A stretch of DNA of 64,000 nt from Rheum nobile (lineage: Eukaryota; Streptophyta; Magnoliopsida; Caryophyllales; Polygonaceae): positions 372,001 through 436,000 of the forward strand of contig WOAB01000563.1 of NCBI GenBank assembly GCA_027886185.1, written 5' to 3'. Under the pieces are notes generated by a model. It ran no database searches. It had not been told where the DNA came from and saw nothing but the letters and a program-made list of their open reading frames with translations. Positions 1 through 11,512 of this stretch are shown here, one piece after another. Position 1 is the stretch's first letter. The number at the start of each line of letters is the position of its first letter. A program made the translations under genes and the position numbers.

Positions 1-268
1 TTTAAATAGGCGCTCTTATATTCCTTTCAAAGCACGTTCAGATTTAATAAACCCAAGTCAAGTACGAGTTGAGTCAATCCTCCTTCTTCGGGTTCGAACG
101 TCAAACACATGCTATCTTCGCATCACCCTTCATCCGTAGCTCGTCGCTTCGAGCGTCTCGCCCCGACCTCGCCCCGACCTCGCCCCAAAGCGAGCACTAG
201 AGACCCGCGAACCATCACCTAGGTGGTTCGTACTTATCCCGGTTACCGACGGAGAAGGATCCACGGCC
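1..268 (+). repeat. Truncated LTR of the TR-GAG family
   Basis: The sequence matches, almost base for base, the promoter-proximal and 3' portion of the LTRs at 1288-1853 and 2678-3242. It starts at the TATA-like TTTAAATA and runs through the same leader. The match stops near 268, about 55 bases short of the expected CGCATCA end, and unrelated AT-rich DNA follows. The left part lies outside the window, so it may be a truncated solo LTR or the end of a broken element. Confidence 0.85.
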
Positions 269-841
269 CATCATGTTGGTTATATCAAAAGTCAAATACG
301 GTTTGAGTTTATAAAAAAATGACGAGGGATAAAAAAGAGAGGAGAATGCGTATGTAAAAGATGTGAAGGATACACTAAAGTGATTCATACGTATAATTCT
401 CAAATCGAATCATCAAAATCATTAAATGATTGATTCAAAATTCTCATATCAAATCTTCCTCCAATAAAATACCCAAAATATCCTCCCGATCTCCTCGCAA
501 AAGTTACCCTTGTCTCTTTCAAACTCATCAACATCTATCTCAAATGGAGATAGAACACCCCTATGACTTGCATCAATATCATATGTGCATTCACTAAAGG
601 CCCCCAAAACTCATATTTTGTCACACAGTATGTGTATATCCTCAAAACTTTACCACAAGGGTAGTTGAAGAAATTGACATCCATGTCATAAAGCCTCATA
701 GACACATCCTTGTCTGCACAGAAAAAAATGACCAAAATGGTCAAAAAGTCAAAACCAAATACAAAGCCAAGAAAAATCTTTCAAATTCCTATATACCCAT
801 ACCTTATACCCTCTTTGGTAGTCGCAAACAAGTTGGCGATT
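269..841. other. AT-rich intergenic DNA, no gene seen
   Basis: Short open frames here lack coding character and match no family I recognise. The stretch lies between the truncated LTR and a short tandem-repeat tract. Confidence 0.6.
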
Positions 842-1103
842 GTACAACTTTGAGCGTATGACTTAAGTTTCATAAGAACAAGTTTTCAAATCCCTATTAA
901 GTCTTATAATCTCGAACCCATGTTTTCAAATCCCTATTACAACTTTGAGCGTATGACTTAAGTTGTACAACTTTGAGGCGATTGTACAACTTTGAGCGTA
1001 TGACTTAAGTTTCATAAGAACAACTTTGAGCGTATGTACAACTTTGAGCGTATGTACAACTTTGAGCGTATGACTTAAGTTTCACACGTACAATGTTCGG
1101 GGG
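842..1103. repeat. Irregular tandem repeat around ACTTTGAGCGTATG
   Basis: The words ACAACTTTGAGCGTATG and GACTTAAGTTTCATAAGAACA recur at irregular spacing at about 846, 940, 975, 1020, 1038 and 1056. Some copies are full and some partial. The pattern looks like local slippage or unequal duplication. No coding function is indicated. Confidence 0.7.
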
Positions 1104-1287
1104 CAACTTACTTGCAAAACAATCCCATGTTTTCAAATCCCTATTATAGCTTTGTTCTATTTCACATATAATGAGAAGAACATATAAGGGCTACTATATA
1201 CATATATGTCTATGTAACTAATAAGGAATATAAAATAAATGGTCTTGAATTTTCAATAGGCCATTAAGAAAATAATTAAGGCACACT

Positions 1288-1853
1288 TGATGCGACCCAA
1301 CATCGACTCAAGCCGGGCTCCAACGAGCCCAAGGCTCCCAAGACCATGGCGTCCTCCTTGGTTGAAGACTTAGTCTAGTTAGCCTAATTTATGTTATTTC
1401 CCGTTTTAGTATATTTCCCGTTTTAGCATTTCCATTTCAGTCATTTCTATTTCGGGCGTGTGCCCACTATGCAATAGTGTGCTAGCCCATTAGCTTCTTA
1501 CTCGGTCCAATCTCATTAGGGTTCTTGGCCGAGCCATGTGCCTTTAAATAGGCGCTCTTGTATTCCTTTCAAAGCACGTTCAGATTTAATAAACCCAAGT
1601 CAAGTACGAGTTGAGTCAATCCTCCTTCTTCGGGTTCGAACGTCAAACACATTCTATCTTCGCATCTCCCTTCATCCGAAGCTCGTCGCTTCGAGCGTCT
1701 CGCCCCGACCTCGCACCAAAGCGAGCACTAGAGACCCGCGAACCATCACCTAGGTGGTTCGTACTTATCCCGGTTACCGATGGAGAAGGATCCATGACCG
1801 CTCTTGCCTAGACCGGACCGCCCTTGCGCTTCGAGCCACCTCGGAACGCATCA
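1288..1853 (+). repeat. 5' LTR of the TR-GAG element
   Basis: This 566-bp LTR has terminal inverted words TGATGCG and CGCATCA. The TATA-like TTTAAATA at 1543-1550 is the probable promoter. It is paired with 2678-3242. Confidence 0.9.
1543..1550 (+). promoter_or_regulatory. TATA-like box in 5' LTR
   Basis: TTTAAATA sits inside the LTR at the position expected for the U3/R junction and is conserved in the other copies (near base 1 and at 2933-2940). Confidence 0.55.
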
Positions 1854-1855
1854 AC

Positions 1856-1867
1856 TGGTATCAGAGC
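1856..1867 (+). promoter_or_regulatory. Primer binding site, tRNA-iMet
   Basis: TGGTATCAGAGC starts two bases after the 5' LTR. It is the standard plant primer site complementary to the 3' end of initiator methionine tRNA, and it fixes the element as plus-strand. Confidence 0.9.
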
Positions 1868-1965
1868 ACAGACGGATTGCAGCGTGCCTCTCTTCTCCGG
1901 CAACTCCAGACCCACCGCCGCACCCATACCCAGACTCATGCCCGATCCCTAGTCGCACCCACTCC

Positions 1966-2649
1966 ATGGCCGGCTTGTACCCCTATTTCGAGCCGGACGA
2001 GTGGGACAACGACTCGTGGTTCGGTGGTGTGAGCCCATACGAAGCGGACCCGGATTGGATCCCGCTGCCTCGCCTCCATGGACCCCCGCCACCGCGCCCA
2101 CGACCCCACGCGTACCAACTGCGACACATGACCCACGACAGCGGCTACGACCGGACACAGTACCGCATCCGCGACAGCTCACGCGACCGGACCCGGTACC
2201 GCACCCACAGCTTCAACACGCGACACGATGCCCCCGTCTTGGAGCTCTCGGCAGAGCAAAGGGAAATTCAGTCTCTCCGACGACAAGTGGCTCAACACCA
2301 AGCCATGCAAAGAGTCGCCCCTGCCGTGCCCGTGGTCAGACTCGCTCTAGTGCCCAAAACCGTGACCGTGGCCCATACAGCCGCGACCGCGGCTATAGCT
2401 ACTGCGTCCCCAACAGCCCCCAGCGCCGACGCGGCTACAACTACTGCGTCCCCAACAGCCCCCAGCGCCGACGCGGCCCTTGTCTCACCCACTGGTGTGC
2501 CTATTCCCGCACCCGACGCCGTGCCCGCTCCTGGACCCGAGCCTTACTTGGTCATATTTGAGGTTCCAAGAGCTGGACCCGAGTCCGACGTCGTATTTTT
2601 GCTGACCGCCGAGCGCCGACTTTCCCTGGACCAACCGAGCTCGAAGTGA
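1966..2649 (+). CDS. Gag-like protein of the TR-GAG element (227 aa)
   Basis: The frame is open from inside the 5' LTR (1804). I chose the ATG at 1966 because it is the first in-frame Met downstream of the primer binding site; the product begins MAGLYPYFEPDEW. The protein is acidic at the start, then rich in Arg and Pro. A short helical-looking stretch (about residues 92-113, with heptad-like Leu and Gln) could be a coiled coil. Residues about 146-174 contain a 14-residue unit (TASPTAPSADAATT) repeated almost twice, matching a 42-bp DNA duplication at 2401-2484. No zinc knuckle or protease is present. The role as a capsid-type protein is inferred from position only. Confidence 0.6.
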   Translation: MAGLYPYFEPDEWDNDSWFGGVSPYEADPDWIPLPRLHGPPPPRPRPHAYQLRHMTHDSGYDRTQYRIRDSSRDRTRYRTHSFNTRHDAPVLELSAEQREIQSLRRQVAQHQAMQRVAPAVPVVRLALVPKTVTVAHTAATAAIATASPTAPSADAATTTASPTAPSADAALVSPTGVPIPAPDAVPAPGPEPYLVIFEVPRAGPESDVVFLLTAERRLSLDQPSSK

Positions 2650-2664
2650 GGACGCTTCGAACCT

Positions 2665-2677
2665 AAGGGGGAGAGGA
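2665..2677 (+). promoter_or_regulatory. Polypurine tract
   Basis: AAGGGGGAGAGGA lies directly before the 3' LTR. This is the expected plus-strand primer for reverse transcription. Confidence 0.85.
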
Positions 2678-3242
2678 TGATGCGACCCAGAATCGACTCA
2701 AGTCGAGCTCCAACGAGCCCAAGGCGCCCAAGACCATGGCGTCCTCCTTGGTGGAAGACTTAGTCTAGTTAGCCTAATTTATGTTATTTCCCGTTTTAGT
2801 ATATTTCCCGTTTTAGCATTTTCATTTCAGTCATTTCTATTTCGGGCGTGTGTCCACTATGCAATAGTGAGATAGCCCATTAGCTTGTTACTCGGTCCAA
2901 GCCCATTAGGGTTCTTGGCCGAGCCATGTGCCTTTAAATAGGCGCTCTTGTATTCCTTTCAAAGCACGTTCAGATTTAATAAACCCAAGTCAAGTACGAG
3001 TTGAGTCAATCCTCCTTCTTCGGGTTCGAACGTCAAACACATTCTATCTCCGCATCTCCCTTCATCCGTAGCTCGTCGCTTCGAGCGTCTCGCCCCGACC
3101 TTGCCCCAAAGCGAGCACTAGAGACCCCGAACCATCACCTAGGTGGTTCGTACTTATCCCGGTTACCGACAGAGAAGGATCCACGGCCGCTCCTGCCTAG
3201 ACCGGACCACCCTTGCGCTTCGAGCCACCTCGGAACGCATCA
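2678..3242 (+). repeat. 3' LTR of the TR-GAG element
   Basis: This 565-bp LTR, with the same ends as the 5' LTR, is followed by the ACACT target duplication at 3243-3247. Confidence 0.9.
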
Positions 3243-3439
3243 ACACTCCTCCCCTTAAATTGGGGTTTGTGATGTTTGATCAAATTAGTCATTAAGGGGA
3301 TATGGCATCTTGTTAATTAGATAAAAATGACCTTTTAAAAAGAAAATAATACAACTAGAAATTTCACGAAATTGGACTTGTTTAAATAAACAAATAAATC
3401 CATTACCTAGTTGTTGTTCATGTGGGTCGTTCCAAACGT

Positions 3440-3965
3440 TCTACCTAGAACTACGTAGACTTGATTCCGTATTAAACGGATACGTAGAAAATCTGGTATC
3501 AAACCCAAATGGGTATCGGATTCAGTCACACCAAAATTCAAAATAAATTTTCAATAAAACTTGAAATTAAAACTAAAAATGTTGTTTTAGAACTACGTCT
3601 GATTTGATGCTCTTTTATGAGTTACGTAAGAAACCTTATTCAATAATTATTGAGTTCATCCTCAAAAACTAAAATTGACTTTCAAACAAAAGATAAAGTC
3701 AAACACTTAATCCAAATGTTCTACGTGAAGACTTGACTCCTCTAAGGGCTACATAGGAACTCAATATCAAATTGAAATATATATCGAGTACAGTCGTAAA
3801 TCTCAAATTAAATCAAACCAAATTAAAATGGTTCTTTTTTTAGAACTACGCGTGATTTGATCTCTTTCAAACGAAACGTAGAAAACTCGATACAAAGCAA
3901 ACGCACATCGTGTTCAATAGCAATCTCAAAACGAAACAAAATCAAGATAAAAATATCTTACATGC
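3440..3965. repeat. Decayed tandem repeat, about 120-150 bp unit
   Basis: Four stretches starting near 3440, 3590, 3719 and 3843 share the order: a TTCTACGT or AACTACG word, a GACTTGA or TGATTTGAT word, an ACGTAGAAA-like word, a TATCGGATTCAGTC-like word, then an AAATT-rich tail. Similarity is visible but low, so this is an old satellite-like array. No gene is seen in 3248-4390. Confidence 0.45.
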
Positions 3966-4159
3966 AAATGATAGTCGAAGTGATTTGAGCAATCTTTCCT
4001 AGAAGGTGTGTTTAAGTTATTTCGGTGTTGCATGAAATTAACTAAAACACATGCATATGATAATTGGTTCGAAGTTTAGGCAACGCTGTGACGCCCAAAT
4101 TACAGGGCATGGTATAAAAAACCCGGTGCGAAAATTGTCCCCGTCTCATAATCATCGCG

Positions 4160-4400
4160 AATAAGCCAGAAAGAAGACAGAATAATATGAATTTCATTTT
4201 GCGGGTACTGGCCAGAAAGAAGACAGAATAATGTTGGCAGCAGTGACAATTTTCATATGAATCAAAGCCATCAAGCAAGTGAGTAGTGACGCATATACTG
4301 TCATGACAAGATCGCCAACAAAACCAGCAAGGAGAACCTTCATACCAGAATCATTATAATCCAGCAAGGAGAACCTTCATACCAAAATCATTATAAATGC
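4160..4400. repeat. Short local duplications
   Basis: The word CCAGAAAGAAGACAGAATAA occurs at about 4166 and 4211. A segment starting CCAGCAAGGAGAACCTTCAT occurs at about 4323 and 4361. Both look like recent local duplications in non-coding DNA. Confidence 0.6.
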
Positions 4401-5560
4401 ATAAAACCACCCTTTATAAAAAAGTTTGCATTAAACCACTCCTTATTTATAATTTATTGCAAATAACCATCACAACCCTTATTTTATCGAATAATTCAAT
4501 TTAGCTATAGTTTTAGTTCATAGTTTATAGTCTTAAAAAAATAAGCAAATACAATGTAAAATATATACACATTTGGGCAAAAAATTATACACTTTAAAAA
4601 CACATATTTTTGCATAAATTTCTCTAGTTTATAATTTTTATCCTAAATTTGCATATATTTTACGTTGTATGTGAATCGTTCCCACGAGAGTGAACGTTAT
4701 CACGTGAGTCGTTCCATAATTCTAATTATATAAATATTTCTACATAAAAAGTAAATATGACTTGATTAGAATTTGATAATATTATTATTACATCATCGAA
4801 ATCATTAAAAGAACAAATTTAAAAAAAAAAAATCACACCATTAAGTCATCCGTCTCGAAAGACAGTCGGAAAAGCGAGCGAGATTGAATGCCCAAACACT
4901 CGTTTTATACATTAAACTCGAAAAGCTCTCGAAGAATACGAAGGTAGAAACTTGTGAAGAAAGATGAGTGAGTACAAATGAAAGGAAAGGGTCCATTTAT
5001 AAGCTAAATGGGCTGGCAAGGGGGGGACAATCAGATGTGCCCCCATTGAGCCTCGGATGAGGTGCTGCAGGCTAGCCCATGGACGCGTGCCCAACATGCG
5101 CTGCCGCCCAGCGGAGTCACGCGCCCCATGTGCGCCCCGCATGTGCTGCCATGCGCTCTTTGTCTGCAAGCGCTGTTGCCCAGCAGCGCGCGCCCACATG
5201 GTGCTCCATAATCGAGACCAAAATGGTTTGGATCAAATCGGATCTGGAACGAAGTGGATTATTTTGATCTGGTCTTCGATTTAGGTTTTGAAATAATTTT
5301 GGGTTCATTACGGTTTGCACCATTTATATCTCTTGATTTGGAGTGTTTATCTTATTCGGATAAGAGTACACAAAAAACATTAAAAAACAATTATAAATGA
5401 TAAGTTTATTTTAGTCTTTTAGTATATGTAATATGATGATTAAAAAAAATTATGATATGGGTGGTTATTTGCGATAAAATATGAATAAATGGTGGTTTTA
5501 TGCAAACTTCTTTATAAATGGTGGTTTGTTGCAAACAAGTTCAAATAAGGGGTGATTTAA
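4395..5560. mobile_element. Candidate inverted-repeat DNA transposon
   Basis: About 80 bp near the left end (from GCATAAAACCACCCTTTATA, about 4399) reappears reverse-complemented near the right end (about 5460-5550). The inverted arms are built of a 30-35-bp subunit around AAACCACC-TTTATAAA-AAGTTTGCA. The interior is AT-rich, except for a GC-rich patch at about 5030-5210. No transposase is seen and the target duplication is unclear. This is probably a non-autonomous TIR element, but I cannot assign the superfamily. Confidence 0.5.
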
Positions 5561-6526
5561 TGTATTTAAACAAAAAAAAAACATGCAAATCACATCATAT
5601 TCATGGGAGAATCAATCCAAGTTTAGAACAAGAAGTTCTTTCCACTAATTTTAGACCCAACGAAAAAGAAAAACTCGGGGGTACAAGTGTACAGCTAACA
5701 TAATGTAACTACTTTGTTCAGGATTGAAAAGAATGGTGGAATGGAATATTGCAGCAACAAAGAAGATCGGTCACACACACAGCATTCATCTCATCTTTCT
5801 TGTATGTCTTTCCCACAGAGGCAGAGCTGAACTAAAAAAGTAAATACATGATATACAACACTTGAGAAGACATACAAGTTTTGCTTCTCAACCGCTGGTA
5901 TCTCTACAGAGACTATGAATACGAATACCGAGTAGCAAAACTAGTACCACTGCATTAGCATCACAATACTGACCATGACCGAGTTGAAAGATGAAATTTG
6001 CTAAGCTTTACCAAGAAAGCAAGTCATAGAGACCAAACTACGATTTATCTATAGTCATGTTGCTAATTTCATACACTACAGAAAGGTCTTCTCCCAGTGC
6101 AGGACTAAATTTAAGCCTGAAGCTGATGATGTTACAGTTCATGGATTTAAGCATTACCTCCACTCTTTACCCTTAAGCATGCAACATCAAATGTAGTTGT
6201 TAAGTATATCACACCTCAGCCCCAATCATAAGCATAGACCTTGTACTAATAAGCAAGAGAACAATCCCCTAATCCACATCAGTAATCTAGTGTTTAAATC
6301 AATTCAGAATCCATAATCTTTTTCTATCAGAAATCAGAATAGATTAGAATGGTAGAACCCCCACATTTCAATAAAACGGCTAATATAGTCTAATCAAAGT
6401 TTATTAGGAGTTCAATGCAAGAGAATCCTGCCTATTCGGGTACATCTGACAATCAATTGAACATTTGAACTTAAATTGATCATAAAGCAAAACCCATGAC
6501 TGAAGACAGTGGAATTTATCTGCCTA
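5561..6526. other. Non-coding stretch left of Copia element A
   Basis: No gene was recognised. The sequence is not obviously repetitive and could be old intergenic DNA or a minus-strand 3' UTR, but nothing shows which. Confidence 0.5.
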
Positions 6527-6531
6527 GCTTT

Positions 6532-7351
6532 TGTAGGATCGTACGTGTTAGCAATCAAAGGGAACTGGGAGTCCAGTTCCTTAGCAGCGGAATAAGTAAA
6601 TAATAACAGAATCAAGACAAGTTCCTTAGAGTGGAAACATTTGATAACCAACTAGTTATCCAGGATAAAACTCACTACCTCTCTTGCAAGAGGATTTCAA
6701 AGTCTACTTCTTGTATTAATGCTTCGATTACAATCAACTAGAATATAACACACAGATTAAAGACTTAAGATACACTTAAGACTCTCTACCTAGTTCGACC
6801 TAATCAAGCACACAACAAGCAAGTGACTTACACAATTCTTCTCACAAGAACAAGGACGATTTCTCTTCACGTTCAACTCTGGATGAATTCTTGAATTTCG
6901 TTAAAATCGTTAGAGATGAGAGAGTTTCAATTACTTTACTTATACATTTCGTCCATGTAGAATAATATCTACAGCTGGATGATTTGCACAAGTAAAATAA
7001 TCAAAAGAAATAAAAAAAGATAATATTTGTTACCAAATAATATCTTTTCCGATTTTACATATTTTTGCTTCCATAAAAGATATTCAAATAATCTCCTAAA
7101 TATATGGAAATAAGGATATCTTTTATATTCTCTCTCTAAGATAAAAGATCTACCCTAATAAGCCAGCTGCCGCTCTTGATATATCTTTATAGCTAACGCG
7201 CCAAAACTGACTTCTTGGTCTCTGTTCTTCTTTTCTCGAACCTGAGTTCCCTGCTCAACTATACATGTGAAACTATTAGTAGCAAAGTGTTTGTCATCGT
7301 CAAAACTAGAAAAACTGAGGAAGGGAACTTTCAAAAGTTCACTTCCTAACA
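6532..7351 (-). repeat. 3' LTR of element A
   Basis: This 820-bp LTR is next to the purine tract (plus-strand AATTTCCCCATTTTT from 7352). It is shorter than its partner, mainly because it lacks a segment seen at about 11105-11135 and 11259-11280. Confidence 0.88.
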
Positions 7352-8597
7352 ATTTCCCCATTTTTGATGATGACAAAACATGTAGAACCTGACATATCTA
7401 AAATATGCATGAATGATATGAAGCATGATATATATAAGGAAGGCTAGATGTAGAATAATCATTAGTGAATTGCATATTCCCCCTTAACATCAAACCGGGT
7501 TCCTTTATTCCCCCTTAAAGAGACAACCAATTCAGATATCCTTTCATCCTATTAGTTCTAGGTTGCAGAGTTCATTCCCCCTTTTGACATCATCGAAAAG
7601 AAACAGTTAGATGATAAGCATAGACAATTTAGAGAGAACTAATGACTTGTTTTGACCTCTAGAGAAATGGCACCGTAATAGAAGTTGAAGGCAAGACTTA
7701 ACAATGCAAGTACATCAAAATATTTCATTAAATATAAGAGAAGCAAAGACAACATATAACAATAAAGCACTCAGAGAGACACAAAAAAGATCATAATGTG
7801 GAAGAGAGATCCTAAGGGAGCTAAGGGCTCCGTGTCATCTGAGTAGGGAACCAGGAGAACTACTCATCATGCTTCTGCTCCTTAATTTTCTTCTCTTCGG
7901 GCTGCACAAATAGCTTCTTTCTTTCAACCTTTTTTTTTTTTACTTAGGGAACTCGCAGAAATTTTTATCCAAGAATAGGAAACCCAAATCAGCACTCCAA
8001 CGTTCATAAGATTTTCAACGACTATACTTGCATTAGTTTTTCTCAGGAAGCAGCGAAATTTCAGCAGATTTGAATTCTGGACGTTGAGAGCAATTCCCAG
8101 TTCCTTTCCTTAGTTCCTTTCCTCAATTTATGACACGGAACATGATAGATATGGGTACATTTATGTAGGGAACCAAGCAACACTCAAGAAAAATACATAC
8201 CCATGATCAAGAGAAAAGAGGTTGGCAATTTTGACACCACAAAGATAATTCTCAATTCTGGACTAAAGATGGATCATAAGGAATTATGCAATGCAGTCAG
8301 GATTAGGACGGTTTGTAGTCAATTATCATTTCGGCTTATGATGAGGGTTAAAATAGATCAACCCGACTACTTTTAAGGCCAACAAAGAGATGTAATCAAG
8401 GTTCAATTATACCATAAAAACATGAAATCATGCAAGATAATTAAGACCATGCTTTAGAACAACTATTACAGGACATGCGAGGCCATCACAAGATCAAATA
8501 TCATCAATATTGTCAATGAAATCATAGAAAAGATCAAATCTAGTCAAAGCAATGGAACTAGTAAGAACAACCGAAACTACTAATTTAGGGAAATCAT

Positions 8598-8800
8598 TCA
8601 CAGAAGCAACCTTAGGGTCTCAAACGGTTCACGATTCAATGCTTTGGTGACTATATCGGCAATTTGATCCTCAGTCTTACACTGTTCTAGCAAAATGTTC
8701 CTTTTTTCAATATGATCACGCAAGAAATGATGTCTTATATCTACGCTTGGTCCTAGCATGAGGAACTGAATACTACACAAAGTTAAAGGCACTAGAAACA
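8598..8800 (-). pseudogene. Copia RNase H C-terminal relic (element A)
   Basis: The minus-strand translation contains DIRHHFLRDHIEKRNILLEQ followed by IADIVTKALN, the conserved end of Copia RNase H. Upstream residues degenerate immediately and the active-site region is missing. It is the last piece of pol left after a large internal deletion. Confidence 0.85.
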
Positions 8801-9188
8801 TCACACATGATAAGAATAGTGTCAAAGGAACATACCTTGACCACCAAGATGATTCCAACAATAGGACTTGGGAACTATAAGCAGCTGAGGTGACAAATTT
8901 CCTTATTTACGTCAGTTTCCCTTGAATCATTGACTTCTGATATTTGTAGTTCCCTTTATAGTAACACTGGGAACTAACGTCACCAACTTGTGACCCTCTA
9001 TCATTTCCATTTGCATTGGAGTTCCCTTCATTGTTTTCTGCTTCTTCATACAAATCTTTCTTTAACAAAGGACATATTTCCTCTGTTATTCCTCTGAAGA
9101 GAGATGAGCTTAAAAAATCTTCAATTCTGCGTCCCAATCATTAATTCTCAATTTGTAGGGAACTAGACATCTCACTTCAACCTGCAAT

Positions 9189-10386
9189 TCAATTAAGACT
9201 TACACACCCAAACAAGCTTGGCTTTTCTGGGTTTGTGGTAATGAGAGTTCCTTTGCACCTGCAAGTTAGTTGAGTAATACACATGACCACTAATCTCAAC
9301 ATCCAAGTTCCTTTTCCTATGACTTTCTTCAATTTGCCTTTTCTTATGAATGCAATCATGAATATAATGACCATTTTTACCACAATGTCAGCAAACACGA
9401 TTATACTTAACATGACCATATTTTCCTTTACCGGGACAAAAAGGTTTTTCATATTTCCTCTGCTGGAAGTCAATTCCCTTACCTCTAGTTCCCTGAGCTT
9501 GATTGACGTACATTTTATGAGCGTTCTGTCCATCAAACCAGGTTTGCTTACCTTTAGGCTTCTTCTCAAGAACCCTTACCTTCTCTTCCAGGAACTGATT
9601 TTTATCATGAGAAGTTTGAAGAGCGAAATTGAGAATTTCATTTTTCTCAACCAGTTCCCTTCTTAGCTTCTCATTTTCAGCAGAGCATGAATCCTCAGAA
9701 TCTTCCTTTCCCGGATAACCAATACCATATCTTTGCTTAACAAACACAATTTGATTGACAGTTTTTTCATTAATAGAAGTAGTCAACACATCAAGCTTAT
9801 CTATGATCTCAACAAGCAAATCATTCTCTGGAGTAAGGGAACTCTGACAATTCTTAGCATGCTTAAGTTCCTTTTCAAGCACAACACAATTATCACATGA
9901 AACATGGGAAACACTAGACATGCTTGCAAAATATTTAAGTTGTGCTAGTTCATTTTCAAGAGTAGTACAATTATCACATGAAACATGGGAAACGTTAGAC
10001 ATGCTTGTAGAATCTTTAAGTTGTGCTAGTTCCCTTTCAAGAGCAGTACATGAATCGCACTTTCTAGAGGAACTAGCAAGCAATTTTTCAGTTTCATCAA
10101 GTTTCTTGCTCCAAACAGAATTTTCAGTACATAAGCATGAAATTTCTTCTTCACATTCATCTAGTCTTTCCTGAAGGGAACTGTTCTCTTTTCCAAGTTT
10201 CCTAATAATTTTAATCAATTGCTTCTTATCACATTCAAGAAGAGATTTAGTAAAGTCAGAAGAGAATACCTCAGAGTCATCTGATTTCGTTGAGTCCTCC
10301 TTAGCCATTAAACATCTTTTTTCTTTCTTCCGAATATGAGGCTTGTTGATCGAAATTCCCAAACTGAATTCGCTTGAGCTAGTCAT
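9189..10386 (-). pseudogene. Sirevirus-type gag, internally deleted (element A)
   Basis: The frame starts MTSSSEFSLGISINKPHIRK, as in element B's gag, but jumps straight to RCLMAKEDS. This skips the roughly 300-residue capsid-like UBN2 region and first zinc knuckle that element B has. It continues with coiled-coil-like Glu/Lys-rich helices, including a duplicated NVSHVSCDNC segment, then the PFxPGKGKYGH motif. A TGA at 9388-9390 falls inside the second zinc knuckle (C-stop-HCGKNGHYIHDC). The reading frame resumes beyond it to about 9189. The deletion keeps the frame, so a short gag may once have been made, but this copy is dead. Confidence 0.8.
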
Positions 10387-10437
10387 CTTGAAATCTGTAA
10401 ACTAACACAAATCTAGAGTGCCTGCTCTGATACCAAT

Positions 10438-11303
10438 TGTAAGATCGTACGTGTTAGCAATCAAAGGGAACTGGGAGTCCAGTTCCTTAGCAGCGGAATA
10501 AGTAAATAATAACAGAATCAAGACAAGTTTCTTAGAGTGGAAACCTTTGATAACCAACTAGTTATCCATGATAAAACTCACTACCTCTCTTGCAAGAGGA
10601 TTTCAAAGTCTACTTCTTGTATTAATGCTTCGATTACAATCAACTAGAATAGAACACACAGGTTAAAGACTTAAGACACACTTAAGACTCTCTACCTAGT
10701 TCGACCTAATCAAGCACACAACAAGCAAGTGACGTACACAATTCTTCTCACAAGAACAAGGACGATTTCTCTTCACGTTCAACTCTGGATGAATTCTTGA
10801 ATTTCGTTAAAATCGTTAGAGATGAGAGAGTTTCAATTACTTTACTTATACATTTCGTCCATGTAGAATAATATCTACAGCTGGATGATTTGCACAAGTA
10901 AAATAATCAAAAGAAATAAAAAAAGATAATATTTGTTACCAAATAATATCTTTCCCGATTTTACATATTTTTGCTTCCATAAAAGATATTCAAATAATCT
11001 CCTAAATATATGGAAACAAGGATATCTTTTATATTCTCTCTCTAAGATAAAAGATCTACCCTAATAAGCCAGCCGCCGCTCTTGATATATCTTTATAGCT
11101 AACGCGGCTTCGTTGCTCATGCCAGTTCCCAAAACTGACTTCTTGGTCTCTGTTCTTCTTTTCTCGAACCCGAGTTCCCTGCTCAAGTACACATGTGAAA
11201 CTATTAGTAGCAAAGTGTTTGTCATCGTCAAAACTAGGAAAACTGAGGAAGAGAACTAGGTAGGGAATTGGAGTTCCAGTTCCCAAAAGTTCATTTCCTA
11301 ACA
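10438..11303 (-). repeat. 5' LTR of element A
   Basis: This 866-bp LTR abuts the primer binding site. Most of it is nearly identical to the left LTR, apart from short length differences. Confidence 0.88.
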
Positions 11304-11512
11304 GTTTTGACACCAGACAACAGGAGAAATAGGTTAATCGGTGTGTATCTCACAAAACTTAGTCAGCAAAGATTGCAATTACACACAGAATTGCTTCCAA
11401 GTTCCAACGCATCGCATTATAAACAACAGTTTAAGTTTTGAAGCTTTAGAAACACTTAATTTTTCATTCGACAATTTGCATTGACCATCGGTCAAACTAG
11501 ATATAATTAACA

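Larger units (their letters stand above)
1288..3242 (+). mobile_element. TR-GAG type non-autonomous LTR retrotransposon
   Basis: This is a complete element. Two LTRs (1288-1853 and 2678-3242) begin TGATGCGACCC and end GGAACGCATCA. The target duplication ACACT is perfect (1283-1287 and 3243-3247). A primer binding site TGGTATCAGAGC (initiator Met tRNA) follows the 5' LTR, and a purine tract precedes the 3' LTR. The 824-bp interior has one ORF and no protease, integrase or reverse transcriptase, so movement must have relied on another element. The size and single gag-like ORF fit the TR-GAG class. The LTRs differ at a modest number of sites, so the insertion is not very recent. Confidence 0.9.
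6532..11303 (-). mobile_element. Deleted Sirevirus-like Copia, element A
   Basis: The LTRs at 6532-7351 and 10438-11303 read, on the minus strand, TGTTAGGA... to ...GATCCTACA or ...GATCTTACA. Flanks GCTTT (6527-6531) and GTTTT (11304-11308) are probably a target duplication with one mismatch. The primer site (plus-strand GCTCTGATACCA, near 10425-10436) and the purine tract beside 7352 place the 5' LTR on the right. Only a shortened gag and the end of RNase H remain. Protease, integrase and most of reverse transcriptase are gone. Extra purine-tract copies (plus-strand TTCCCCCTTTTGACATCATC, near 7572) are typical of Sireviruses. Confidence 0.88.

Noticed and set aside
5057..5284. Cys/Arg-rich ORF in the GC-rich core of the inverted-repeat element
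   Set aside because: Its residues follow from GC-rich composition and other frames are equally open. No domain seen.
9283..9666. Plus-strand ORF of 127 aa
   Set aside because: It is the antisense shadow of element A's gag. The minus strand carries the recognisable protein.
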